64,000 nucleotides of DNA from NCBI GenBank assembly GCA_030562195.1, contig JAUJPP010000005.1, forward strand, positions 29,685,106-29,749,105, given 5' to 3'. The DNA is from Nipponacmea schrenckii. Its lineage: Eukaryota > Mollusca > Gastropoda > Lottiidae. The notes beneath the pieces were generated by a model, which was not told where the DNA came from, searched no databases, and was given only the letters and a program-made list of their open reading frames with translations. Shown in pieces: positions 10,601 through 23,600 of the stretch. The translations under genes were made by a program, and so were the position numbers. Positions within the stretch are counted from its first letter, which is position 1. Every line of letters begins with the position of its first letter.

Positions 10601-13482
10601 CATCTGTTCTATGATATATTATGATTATCTATTCTGTGATATAATATTGTCATCTGTTCTATGTTGTGTTATGATTATCTATTATGTGATATACTGTGAA
10701 ACCCCTCTAAACCTGCAGGCTCCCAGACCCGTGATAAATGTGGTTTTGGAGGGGTTGCTGTTTTATCCATAGCAGTGGTAATACATAAAAGCGTAATTAT
10801 TCGATTAGCGATTAATTTGCATGTGCCGTATTCATCTTTCATGCCTTCAACAGATTAACTCCAATAGATACAAATTCAGATGCCGGTTTAGAGAGACCAG
10901 TAAACTATAGATTAACTACTGTTGGACTTGATTTTGATGCCGTATTGCAGTTTAGATGGGGTGCCGGTTTACCGGGGTTTATCTCCTATGTATTTTATAG
11001 TGTTTCGGTCAGGACTTTTCAAATATGCCGGTTAACAGAGGATGCTGGTTTATAGAGAATGCGGTTTGGAAGAATATTGCATTAAATAAATTTCTCTCTT
11101 TATTTTGATTACAGGGAAGGTCAAATCGAAATTTGATGAACATAGCGAAAATGAAAGTGAACATGGTAATGTTTCAGAAGATGAGAATCAAGCCTATATA
11201 GCAGATTCCCCACCCCCATCTCCAATAGAGGAAGAAATTAAGTTACCCCCATATTTACCTGCTATACAGGGTTGTCGCAGTGTAGAGGAGTTTAGATGTT
11301 TAAATAGAATAGAAGAAGGTACATATGGTGTAGTATATAGAGCTATGGATAAGAAAAATGATGAAATTGTAGCTTTAAAAAGATTAAAAATGGAGAAAGA
11401 AAAAGAAGGTTTCCCTATCACTTCATTACGAGAGATAAATACTTTGTTAAAGGCCCAGCATCCAAATATTGTTACTGTCAGGGTAAGATTTTTATTTGAT
11501 TCTTGTAATCCTAAAGACATAGTGAATTAGAAGTGTTGGTATCATTAATATATTATAGTATAAAATAATTTTGTATGATTTGTAACTTGTAACAGAATGT
11601 GGATATAAATCTTTATTCATTATAATATGTATATAACAGGAGATAGTAGTTGGTAGTAATATGGATAAGATATATATAGTAATGGATTATGTTGAACATG
11701 ATTTAAAAAGTTTAATGGAAGTTATGAAATCTCCTTTTAGTATTGGTAAGCTGTCTTTAATACATAATAGATAACAATAAATATATCAACTATTATTAAA
11801 TACCATTGTTTACTGAAACATAAAATACTCTTAGCCTTTTGCTTATTTATTTTACTATATTTCTTTTCTGCCTTTTGAAAAAACTTGTAAAAGGGACCTT
11901 TTCAGATTTCACTAATCTAGACCACGCTCACTGTTGTTTGATTGTTTGTTTGAATGAGTGGATGTTTTGAATGAGTGGATGTTTGTTTACATAACAAATT
12001 ATGTTACATTCTTACATTGGTTCTGTATTTTAGGTGAAACAAAGACATTACTAAAACAATTACTACGAGCTGTCAATCATCTACATGATAATTGGATTTT
12101 ACATCGAGACTTAAAAACATCCAATTTATTATTCAGTCATAAAGGTATCTTAAAAGTAAGTTAAAATTTCATTATGGCCGATACCATGTAGGTTAATATG
12201 ACACTAGATTTAATTCAATGACAATTATGTTTTTAACCACTTAAATCATAGTGTTTTTAAGATATGTTGAAAAAACTATTTTGAGGTACCAGGATGAAGA
12301 CAGAAATTCATTTTAATTCTATCAAAACTTATCTTATCAATTTAGTAAGTGTGTTTGCTGGAAATAATTAGTGAACTACATGTAAAACAAGATTTTAATT
12401 GAACAATATTTATTTATAGGTAGGAGATTTTGGTTTAGCTAGAGAATATGGTTCACCATTACGTCAATATACACCTATAGTAGTAACATTATGGTATCGA
12501 GCTCCAGAATTATTATTAGGTTGTAAACAATACTCTACAGCAATAGATATGTGGTCTGTTGGTTGTATATTTGCTGAGTTTTTAACCATGAAACCATTAT
12601 GGCCTGGTAAATCAGAAATTGATGAGCTTAACAGAATTTTTAAGGTATGATGATCAGGTGGTGATATTCACCTACAAAACTTTTCTATCTACAGAAAGAC
12701 ACCGTCACAGGACCCAAACTAATTACATATCCTTATTTACCAAACTTAATTGAAAATTTGTAAAAATAGTTCTAGAATGAAGTTTTCACGAGAGTAATGA
12801 CCCAATACCATTTATATCTGATGTGCTTACTATTTTTATTTTTTAGGATATGGGTACTCCCAATGAAAAGATATGGCCTGGTGTTAGTGATTTACCTGGT
12901 ATGAAGAAATGTAGTTTTACAGAATATCCCTATAATACTATTAGAAATAGATTTGGTACATATTTATCAGACTTAGGTGCAGATTTATTGAATAGATTTC
13001 TAGCATATAGCCCCAGTAGAAGAATAAATGCTGAAGAAGGATTAAATCATACATATTTCACAGAATCCCCAGTACCGGTAGACCCATCAATGTTTCCAAC
13101 ATGGCCAGCTAAAAGTGAACAATCAGCTAGGAAACATGTCAGTTCTCCAAAACCTCCATCTGGTGGCAAGGCTTACTCTAGACTTGTGGTAAGTATTATC
13201 TATGTCCACATGAGATGTAAGATTATAGTTAATTTTATTGAATAATAATAAATAGGTATAGATAATGTGTATCACTGACAAGGCATTTTTTCATGGAAAG
13301 TTCCTCTCCTTCCAAATATTATTCAATTGTTGATTGGCCATTAACAAGTTTAATTTGATTGTTATCTCTGTATTGTATTAACAATATATTTTCAGAGTGA
13401 AGAAGATAGTTTAGGTTTTCACATGTCAACAGCAGCTAAAGGTGCAGCTAGTGGTAATCTTGGATTTACGTTAAAATTCTAA
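4670..13482 (+). CDS. CDK11: Cyclin-dependent kinase 11 (PITSLRE kinase)
   Basis: Thirteen coding exons: 4670-4824, 6246-6388, 6596-6869, 8350-8507, 8607-8723, 9096-9236, 9419-9523, 11115-11482, 11640-11745, 12034-12155, 12420-12644, 12847-13188 and 13396-13482. They join in frame to 780 aa; vertebrate CDK11 is about 795 aa. Residues 1-360 are the family's charged N-terminal region: RE/RD/KR-rich with likely coiled coil, then a Glu/Ser-rich stretch. The conserved [13 protein letters not shown] leads into the kinase domain: glycine loop EGTYGVVY (about 433), ATP lysine in VALK (453), PITSLRE (465-471), HRDLKTSN (catalytic Asp about 548), DFG (566-568), then [10 protein letters not shown]. The protein ends TLKF-stop, as in the family. 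CDK11 partners L-type cyclins in transcription and pre-mRNA splicing, and a shorter form acts in mitosis. Large introns carry repeats (introns 1, 3 and 7). The start is the first ATG giving the typical acidic N-terminus MSDDNSRSP. Confidence 0.96.
5138..6172 (+). repeat. Long copy of hairpin/GGGCGTAT repeat family, five internal units
   Basis: It begins with a near-palindrome (ATACGCTCACATT/ATAATGTGGTCATAT), then TTGTCGTCACCCC and a (GTCC)n run. Five related units follow, each marked by TTTTTGAGTTATTG or a variant, at 5338, 5489, 5650, 5811 and 5969 (spacing 151-161). It ends GTGGGCGTATCTTGCCAGGC then AACCACTTGTTAA. The reverse complement of 24094-24954 is closely similar over its whole length but has four units. 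No coding potential. Lies in CDK11 intron 1. Confidence 0.85.
7225..8115. repeat. Intronic inverted-repeat segment of unknown type
   Basis: Within CDK11 intron 3, ACGTCGTAGATAGAA near 7393-7410 recurs inverted as TTCTATCTACGACGT near 8065-8080, each close to a GATGTCA or ATGACGTCA motif and to an AAACATGGC or AAGATGGC motif. The interior has an open minus-strand stretch (7684-7887) with a phrase like [19 protein letters not shown] that looks protein-like, but I cannot name it. It may be the remnant of a DNA element. Confidence 0.35.
9529..10692. repeat. 50-base minisatellite split by a repeat-family copy
   Basis: Units of about 50 bases built on TCTGTTCTATGATATATTAT and GATTATCTATTCTGTGATAT occur about six times at 10395-10692, and in degraded form at 9529-9665. 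Between them lies a copy of the hairpin/GGGCGTAT family (9668-10400). The minisatellite was therefore probably continuous before the insertion. All of this is in CDK11 intron 7. Confidence 0.7.
9668..10400 (+). repeat. Copy of hairpin/GGGCGTAT repeat family
   Basis: It starts with the near-palindrome ATACTCCCACATAAATATGTGGACGTAT, given here in two parts: ATACTCCCACAT then ATGTGGACGTAT. A (GTCTGTCC)n run follows, and then units containing TTTTTGAGTTATTGCCCTTG and ACTTGGTATGAGCATTGGAA. A second CCCCTGTCCGTCTGTCAGTCC run near 10137 suggests two copies in tandem or an internal duplication. The usual GGGCGTAT/CTTGCC end is absent, so the copy is truncated. Confidence 0.7.
10693..11080. repeat. Dispersed element with GCCGGTTTA motifs
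   Basis: It starts GAAACCCCTCTAAACC and contains several copies of the opposite-strand theme: GCCGGTTTAGAGAG, GCCGGTTTACCGGGG, GCCGGTTAACAGAGGATG and CTGGTTTATAGAGAATG. This short-motif arrangement is typical of a non-autonomous element. Ends and family could not be fixed. It lies just before CDK11 exon 8. Confidence 0.45.
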
Positions 13483-14648
13483 ATGACATGATGTAGATTA
13501 GGAATCCAGCGGAACAATTGATTCTAATCCTGTTACAGAACCTAGAAATCAAGTGCTAACTTGTTTGTTTGCTCTGTAAAGCCCATTCATGTAAAAATCT
13601 GTGTATATTATAAATCATTTACATATTTTCTTTATTTTATAGACTAGTACCATGTACAATTAGATCCTTAATGTTATGAAAAAATTTTGTAATTAAATGC
13701 CTTTTTCAAAGATTGATGCTACCACTAATTTCACCATGTGATAGGCCTGTACAAGAATCAAATCCTTACTTTCCCGAAATCTAAACTATGAGTAAAGAAA
13801 TATAGGTGGATCAATAAGCATTTTATTACAGTAGATTGCACGGGAAACATGGTTATATATAATTATAAAACATTACCACAAAAAAAGTTTATTATAACCA
13901 TTATATACAAAATAAAAACATTTTAATAAATTATTCTAAATAATTCACATAAAACTAACAAAAACATGTTTTGGTTTTACATGTAATTTAAGGCACTTTG
14001 CACAATTCATCAATAATTCATTAAAAAAAGCTGAGAATATTTGTTTCACTCTGAACAATATTAAATGAAATAAGCCTTAAAGTCCAGATTAATAATTAAA
14101 TTCAGTGTTCAGTATTTTACATTAGCACATTGAAAATATATAGAACACAAATTAGACATGCCCATCCTACATAAAAAAAAATAGAGCATAATAACCTTAA
14201 AATAAAATCCCTCAAAAATTAAAATACCACAACATGATTCTATAGTTAGTCAAAAATATTTATGCACATTTGGGAATGCTTTAAATCACAAAATGTGAAT
14301 GGACAAAAATAGAATAAATACTTTCAATTATCCTTTTAAGTTGTGTACTGTTGTATATATATTAGCACATATTTTAGTTATTATATAGTTTATTATTGGT
14401 ATATTATAAGCCGATAAACTTCCCCACACTAATATATTTAATGAACACACATTTATATCACAGACCATAATAGTATTCTGTTGATTTCACCACATAAGAC
14501 ATATCTTATTAAAAAAAAAACATGGAACTGAAATAATTCCACTGTTGGTTGCTATCAACTACATAAATATTCCAAAAAAACATAATTCTACAAATCTTGA
14601 GGATAAGATTAATAATAAATTGCATAGATAGATAGACTGTCATAGCAG
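13483..14648. other. Tail-to-tail 3' intergenic region of CDK11 and ATP13A2
   Basis: About 1.17 kb separates the CDK11 stop codon (+) from the ATP13A2 stop codon (-). It is AT-rich, without supported ORFs, and must hold both 3' UTRs. AATAAA near 13910 on the plus strand and TTTATT near 13887 (AATAAA on the minus strand) are candidate poly(A) signals, so the two transcripts may nearly touch or overlap. Confidence 0.45.
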
Positions 14649-17600
14649 TCAATCTCCGGTATTTTCCTCAAATTCACTTGCAGACTGTTCTGCTATGTCG
14701 ACTGCTACGGAGCGAAGAGTATTAGCATAAGTCACCTGGCCAACTGGTGGCCAATCAACAATCTCCTTTTCCAATAATTTATATTTAGGTGTGTTTTCAC
14801 TACGTTTTAATGCTCGGTAAAGTGGTTTAAATACTGGACTGTCAATTACTAAATACTGAAAGTATAATAATCACAAATCTTATTGTTTTATATCACAATT
14901 ATTCCTCATACCATTTTACTTCTGCAGCTGTCAGTGGGTACAATAACTAGAAGTTATCCACCAAATTTCTATGTTAATATGTAAAATAAACAAATTCTGT
15001 TGCCACATTTGCAGCTGTAAATGGGTACAGCTTGTAAAGGATCATTACCAAGGAGTTTGGCCTTGATCAGAAAGCAATCATTGTTAAAAATTGATAATTT
15101 TAACAGTAAATATATAAGACACATACCTCTATTAAGCTAGAAGCTATAATGAAACCAAATGCAATTATCAATAAATATCCTCTAGATAACAAGGGTACAT
15201 TGTGTAATGGTTTCATCTACAATTAAACATAAACATAAAACATCTCTATTTACAAACTTCATTACAAGTAATATTCCACCTCGAAACAAGTTCATATATT
15301 GTACAATATTTTACAAACTGTAGATGCTTATTCTTTCATTATTGGTCTAATTTGAAATTTGATTGATAAATATTAATGTCTCCTTGTTATGCTTTAATCT
15401 GGTCAACTGATCCTTTAACAGGTTCAAGAGAAGTGAAATATATCATACCTCTAGGAATTCTTCTATTGGTTGTTGTGGTAATAGGACAAGAAAGGTAGTA
15501 AACCCAACTAGTACCACTAAATCTAATAGGAATGGTACTGAAAGAATATATAAATTTTACTTCAATTCTTTATTTGTAATTTCATGTTACATTCATAGAT
15601 CCAATAAAAAATTGAGAGAAATTTATAAATGTATGAGACTGGTACTCACTATTTGTGTATATTGGTTTTCTAAATGGTGGACCCTTAGAAAAAGAGAAAG
15701 CTACCGCTATATACATATAGGATGATACAATAAATATGACAGTACTTTCCCAACTTAAAACATGTTCACTGGAACCGTCTTTAGGAGCTGGTTCAAACCT
15801 GAAATATGACCATAATGAATACAATAACATGGCAGTGACAGAACTAATGTAGATTTCTGATTCAACAACATTGTTTTCTACATTAGCTCTAATGTTTGAA
15901 AAGAAAACAAGTTAAATTTTTAGTTTATCACCAAAAGATTAATTTTATTTCACCGACCATAAAATCAACAGTGATACAACAGTTAAAACAGGTGCAACTT
16001 ATGACCAAAAGTATCTTTACAATGATAACTATACATAAACTTGTTATTGTAGAGTTTCATAGATGCCTGGACACATTTATATAAATTTAATTGATTAATT
16101 TTACGAAATTCAACTTTCCCTTCAGAAAATATACATATATATATACTTACCAACTTTGTGCACGAGAATAATAGAAAGCTCCGAGTTGAAAGGCAACAAC
16201 TAAAAACACTTGTATTATAATAGAAAATAAATTTGATAATTTCATTAAACTTCCTGCTGGTTTCTTCTTCACTAGTTCACCATAACTTGCTGTATAACCC
16301 ACTGAAAATAGATAAGAATGAGTTTTGATTCACAGCACACATATACTCTGGTATCTAATAAAATGAATGACTAGAAAACAATAATAAATTCTGCTTGTGC
16401 TAAACAGAAAATGTTGTAAATAGGCTATGTTACTTTTATTACCATGAAACATTCTACTTTTGTCAATGTGATTTTGTAACTTGTTTAACTGATATTAAAT
16501 TATTAAAACTACTTACTTAATATGGCAATAGATGTTGTAATAATTAAATCTATATATAAAAATTCAAAATCAGAAAAGTTAGCACCATACTGAAAATAAA
16601 AAACAAATTCTTTAAAATGATTTTCAACATCTTTTCAGGGAATACTGTTTTGTTAATTTGTTTAACCAATTGCCCGTTGAAAATTACTGTAATAAAGCTG
16701 TCTAAAACAATAACCAATCTGGTTTTATCATAACAAAGCAATTATTACTTACAGTATACAAAAGTAATACAGATACAAACTGTATAAAACTATATAAAGC
16801 CATGTACTTGAAACATCCAAATGAGGTAACTAGAGCAGCACGCCCTTCCCTGAAACATCATCAAACATAAATTACTTTCAAACTTCAAAACCTGATAAAT
16901 AGGGGCCCTGTAAAACAATGTTCAAGGAGGAAAATATGGCAAGGAAAGCAACATTAGCTACTCCAACTGTTAAAGGATTATAAACCTACACACCCTGTAG
17001 CCTCTGTTTATTTTCCCATTCAAACAACTAGATACTTTTTTCATTTCAACCCTTTTGACCTTCATCACTGACAGAAGGGAAATCAGTTTGAAAAGTCAGA
17101 AAGTTATCTATGCTGAGGAACCAGAATTCTGTTCAAAAATTATTAATTGAATATTTTTTTATTGCTTCAAGATTATTAATTGAATATTTTTTTATTGCTT
17201 CAAGATTATAATGTTTATTCAGCAGCTTGGGCTATACCGTTACTAATAAAGCAGCCATACCTAATACAAATAGGAACACATTCTATATTATTAACTTGAG
17301 AAGTAAATGGTGCAGCCACTGATGCTTCTGTTTCAGACAGTGATATTCCAGCATGGGCGGCTTTTAATGCCTACAAATAATAATCATACAAATACTACAA
17401 GATTACAAATAATCAATTATCTATTATAATCATTTACTTTGAAGTAAGAATCAAAAGAGAAACCTCAACCCTTTGTCTAATGTTAATGCTATGTTACCTG
17501 CCAAATTATCAGGTAATAACTCTTGACACCAGGAAGATGAAGAGGAATATCAACCATATAAATATATATTTTACTTAAATCACAATATTTACCTCACAAT

Positions 17601-20600
17601 CATTAGCTCCATCACCACACATACCAACAATATAGCTACAAAATATACAGAATACATATTTACCACTACTTGACTAAATAAACACAAAACCATACAAAAC
17701 AAATTCTTTTGAAGCATCTTCATGTATTCAGAATTATCAAATAAAGATAGCTTGCCAGGCAACGTTATTTATGCCCACAAGCAGCATTGAATTTGAATAA
17801 TAAATTGGGCAATAACTCATAAAACATTTAATAAAGTATCATTATCATTTCCAATAATTACAACAAGAAAATCAAAATCCATAAAATATTGCAGCTTCTA
17901 TTGCACCCACAATAAAATTTGATGTGAAGATTTTACAAAGTTAAGAATAATAATTCAAAAATTATTCATCTTAATCATGAAATTGGATCTTGACCGCAAT
18001 CTTGTAAATCTCATAAGTTTCATCAAAATCAATTGAAAATCGTAGCTTCTATTACATCTACAATATATGGAGCCTATTTTATCGTCACCCATGTCTGTCC
18101 GTCAGTTGCTCATACAATAAAAAGAATTACAGGTAACAATAGTGCAAATTAAACACAACAACAACTGATGTTTATTAAAAAATTTGTAAACTGATGACTT
18201 TGTGTCATAGCAGCAAGGATACTTTTAATATTCTTCAATCAAGAGCTGTGTCTCCTCATATGTCCAACATTTACCATCATCAGCCTTGCTTTATCTGGAT
18301 GTGGAAGCTGCCATTTTGTCCAGAGAAGTCACATGATCAGTCAGTCACTGATCAGGATCTCCTCTTTGATTGGCTGATTTACTCAAACATTATCAAATTG
18401 TTTGACAGAGAATGGACTGGATCATTCTTCATCAAACACTGTTTGAACATGTTTGATGTTGTTTGACAGTGTTGGAAGAGAGGTCTACATATTTCGTCAA
18501 ACATTCAGTTTGATGATGTTTGATGAGGCAAGAGTTTGAAGATGTTCTTTTCTATGCTCGCATTGGGCGTATATTACCTTGCATGGCAAACTTTTTTACT
18601 ATGTCAAGGGCAATAACTGAAAAACTGATCATTGAAAAATCTTCAAATTCAAACTTGACCGTTGTTTTGACCATACCATGTTTCATTTTACGAAGTAAAT
18701 AACTCATAAACCATTCAAGGAAAAAATTGCCTTTTTTGAACATGACTATGGTCTTATCAATTTCAATGCTCATACAAAGATTCATCAAAATCCATTGGAA
18801 ATTGCAGCCTCTACTGCCCCCAAAAATCCTTTGATGCAAATTTAGCGAGTCAAGGGCAATAAATCTAAAATTCCAACCTGATTGCCATCTTATCAATTCC
18901 AATGCTCACACCATGTTTCATCAAAAAACATTGAAAATCTGGGCAATAACTAAAAAAATGTTCATCAAAAAAACGTCAATTTCAAACTTGACCCCCATCT
19001 TATAAATTCCAATATTCACACCTCGTTTGATTAAAATCAATTGAAATTGAAGCTTCTAAAGTGTATACAACAAATGTTGACGGACCGACAGACAGGGCAA
19101 TGACAATATACAATCACATGAATGGCCATATATACATCAATTTTAAAGATGGGTACATATAAAGCATATCAGTACCCTAGAAAATCATCAAGAACTGCTG
19201 TGTTCAAGTGAAAGATGAGGGTTTTGGCGGATCGCCGAGATTGACCTCTCTTTACTTAATGGCAGCTACTAGTTTCGACCGTATGGGTCTCGTCAGGCTG
19301 ATGTGGTCTGCTTAATTCTTTGCGGTATTTATAGGCTAGGCATGGCGGATCATTGAGACGTCAACCTCAGTGGCGGATCATCCAGGTTGGCGGATCATAA
19401 AGAGAAGTGGCGGATCATTTTGTCCTGTGGCGGATCAAAAGGAATCAAGTCGTAAAACTAGTTTTCTAAATTTTAGAAATGGAGAGTAACGACTAGGCTA
19501 TTTGTTTGAGTGATGGCGTGGAATAGATCAATATTCTTAGTCTAAAAAAGATTTTATCGAATGAATAAAATCAAAGGATGTTTTCTTGAAAGCTTTTTTC
19601 AATTACTTCAAATGCTGTGTTCAAGCATATATCCTAGAAGGCTTCCACAAGAAATTTCCATTTCGATTTAGAACTTTAATAACCAATTAACACAATATAA
19701 GTCAATTTTTGTTAGTTTCTATCTCTTGTTCCTGTGTTTATTAGTTTAAATAGGACCTAGATGTGTGCTAACTGTAATTATATTTATTAATATTATTATA
19801 AACTTACTCTAGTTTTTGTAAAGCCTCTACTAGTTGATATTTCTGATCAGGGGCCATTCTAGCAAATATTGTTCCTTTAGTACAAATCTGAAAATATAAT
19901 AGTGTCTTTAGTCAAAACATGAATAGTACTGACCCTAACATTTGACATTTAGTTTTCACCATGACCAAATGAGTTGTCCAGTACTGCACATTTCTTATTA
20001 AATTAGACCTCATAAACTGGGAGGGCGCATAGGTCATACTTTTGTATCTAAAAAAATACTCATTTTCATAAGGCATATCATGAGATTAAAATATATACCG
20101 GTAACTCTAGAACTTACCTTAGGTAAGAGATGAGGAAAATGATGAGTTATTACTGAGAAAGATTCACCTCTGATAGCTAGATGTATTTTACTGTCTATGT
20201 CTCCTAAACTAATAGGTTGATAGGACTGAAACATACCAAATATCATATATATTCTTCATTAGATCATAATAAAATACAGTACAAAAACACAAGTTTGGTT
20301 AAAAACACACTAAAATAATTGAATTTTAGGCAATCTAAGAAATTTTGTAAATCAAATGTAGCTTATTTCATTTGCTAATAAAACGCAAATTCTTTTATCC
20401 AAGATTTTAACTTCTTTTATAATTTTGAATGAAAATTATGATGTTAGACCTTTAAAAAAAAACAGAACTGAAAATTTGGTGCCATTGGACATTTAGCTGA
20501 TACATAATGCAATTTGATTTAAAATTTTGGTTATACCATCCTTAATTAACAATTGCAAAATATGACAAAATGCTACAGAAATAAAGCAACCGTCTTCAAC

Positions 20601-23600
20601 AAAGCTACTAATATACCACATGTACCTTAAAGCTTACAATGTCTCCACTATAAGCATACAGTACATAGATACTAAAACTACTTTAATTAATAATATAAAC
20701 TACACAGTGCAAATAGTGACAAACATAAAATATAGAAACACAGAAAACTGTACTAACAGAATATAAAGAGTGCTGAATTAGTGCAGAGAAAGATACATGT
20801 TCATTTTCAGTCAATACTTACATCAATGTCAGGTAGACTGAATCATATTGTGAAATCTACTGTCATATTAAATTATAAAACAATATTAGATAGTGGTCCA
20901 ATATCACTATATATTAAAACAATTATTTATCATTACTTTAGTTATCTTTTTTGACTATTACAGAAATTTTTCTTCTTTATAAAGGCCAATAAGTTATAAA
21001 TAGTGCTTTTCCGATCAAAGCATGATACAGAATGTTAAAAAATATTTAAACATACGACATTCATAATTTGTATGAATTCTGTATGTTATAAGGCCAAACA
21101 CAACATTTAGTCAGTCTCCATTATTTAATGAAATTGTTAACAGAACAAATATCATCAAATACAACATACATTCACAGTGTTATAACAAACAGAATAGATA
21201 GACAGACCAAAAAACAAGAAAATATTAGAACGTTGTAAGTAATTTATAAAAGAAATAAATAAAAGAAAGAAATAAATCTAAATTTTCATGCAAATAATCA
21301 CCTTGACCTCTAAAAGTGGTCTGTGTACATCTGATAGATTATCATTCTGAAAGTGATGTGCAATGTTAATTATTATAGATTTGGATTGATGAAACTAACA
21401 GAAAATGATCCCTATGAAAATTGTATTCATTGTGCAATGTGGTTCCTTGTTAATATATATCCTAAAGGTCTTGGCTATTACTTTCAGTACATGCCAAGAA
21501 TTGATGTGCAGCTGTAAAAGCACTAGGTTTTTACATTAAGCAGGTTAAGCATTCAGCACCCCAATCTTTAATATTGATTTTTGTGTGAGCTTGAGATTTT
21601 AACAGTGTATAATTGATTTTGGAATCTCAAAAACATTTTTTTAACTATTTAACATAATCCCTATACATTCCTATAAATTACAGGTAATTAATGTTAAAAT
21701 GTTTGTACAGTTAATGCATATCTTTATCTGGCAATATTTGTTATGTTATGTTCATTCTAGAAAAGTTTACAGATGTATTAAGTATGTAAGTATGTAAAGT
21801 TAAGAGAGAAATCTACTAGATACTTAGGGCACCAAGAATTATGTTACCCAATTTACTTGTATCAAATTAATATGGTTTGATATTATCAAAGGCACACTGA
21901 CTGACAAAATATAATAGTTATAATAGTTCTATAATAGAATCATGCTGTAAAATCAAATCAAATTTCAAAACATTCTTTAAACCCAACACTGAATGTCTTA
22001 AACAAAACACCACATCTTAATACAAATACATTGTATCATAGACATCACATCTTGTTCATATGAAGTGAGACTACTCAAAAAGATATGTCAAAAGAGTGAA
22101 ATATATTTTTATAGGCCACATCTCCAATTATGATTCCTCTTGAATAAGTCTTATCAATAATAATATTCATTATTTTTAAGTTTCAGTTCAATGTTGTTTT
22201 AAATGTGATATCAATGATAAATGTATACTTGTATCATAATATTGTAAAAATCATATAGATAGAATAAACTTACATCAGAAGAATCAGGATCAAAAGTTTC
22301 TTCAGGTGCCACAAGTTCAGCATTTACCCATTCTACATAAGCTCCAGAATCTTTACTAGGTGCAACAGCTTTTACTATGACTACCTGGTCACGTTGGCCT
22401 ACCATATTACAGTTTCTAGCTACACTGATAGCAGTCTGTATCATATCACCTATAATCACATAAAATTACTTGATTTTCATACCATCTCATGAATCAGGCT
22501 TTTAATTTAATTTTAGTTCAAAGTTTATGGATACTATGACTGTTTATAGGCCATAGGGTATTGATCCTATCCGTTTTCTATCAATTCAAGTTTTAAAAGT
22601 TTGATATACCAAACTATTCTTGCATATTTGTACATTAAGTATTATTCTACTTTTTATATATGATGAATACATCACATACCAGTGACCATTATAGGTCTAA
22701 TTTTAGCTTTCTTTAATGTTTTAATAACAGGTGTTGTCTGAGGTTTTAATTGATTTTGTAACACCATTAATCCTAAAAATATCAACTCTTTTTCTATTTT
22801 ATCTCTGAAATAAACATAACAATAAACAGAATCAATGACAAAATCTGGCGATACAGAAATTGTTACTTTAACTTTAATATTTTAAAAGATTTGATAAAGA
22901 ATGAAAGTAACATAGAAACCTATAAAGGACTGAAGATAACGTATATGTATAAATTCAACTAAATTGTTTTCTCACCTAGACACTCTTTGAACTTGATGCC
23001 AATTTATCCTAGGCTCTAAAGTTTTATAAGCAAGAGCAATAACTCTAAAGCCTTGAACAGTATATTTATGGAGAATTGTTTGAAAGTTATCAGGAACTGT
23101 TGATGGTTGACATAAACTAGCCACAACTTCTGGTGCACCTTTACAATAAACTTCCATATAGTTATTCGACATTGACCGAGTTACAACACTCATTCTCTGC
23201 ATATTGGAGGAAAATGTAAATTGTCGAATAATACCAACTTCAAACGGAGGCTACAAAAAACAAAATACAGTAAAAAACACATATACTATTATCTAGAACA
23301 AACAAGAAGATAAGGTGAGTTGTGAGCATTATTAATTATAAATGAAAAGATTTCAACCTACCTCATCTGAGAAATGGTTTCTATGACAAGGTTTAACTAT
23401 AGTTGGCATAATAGTATCATATTTACTAGTGTCTTCACCAGGTTCTTCTAATATCTGAAAATCATATTATAGAATATTGCACCCAATTGGGCTAGATTGG
23501 ATTGAATGGAATTAATTCTTTTCAAAACTGTAGAAGGATCTATAAGGTGTACAATCTGTATCTCACAGGGCTCGGATTATTGTATCTGAATGGCTAGACA

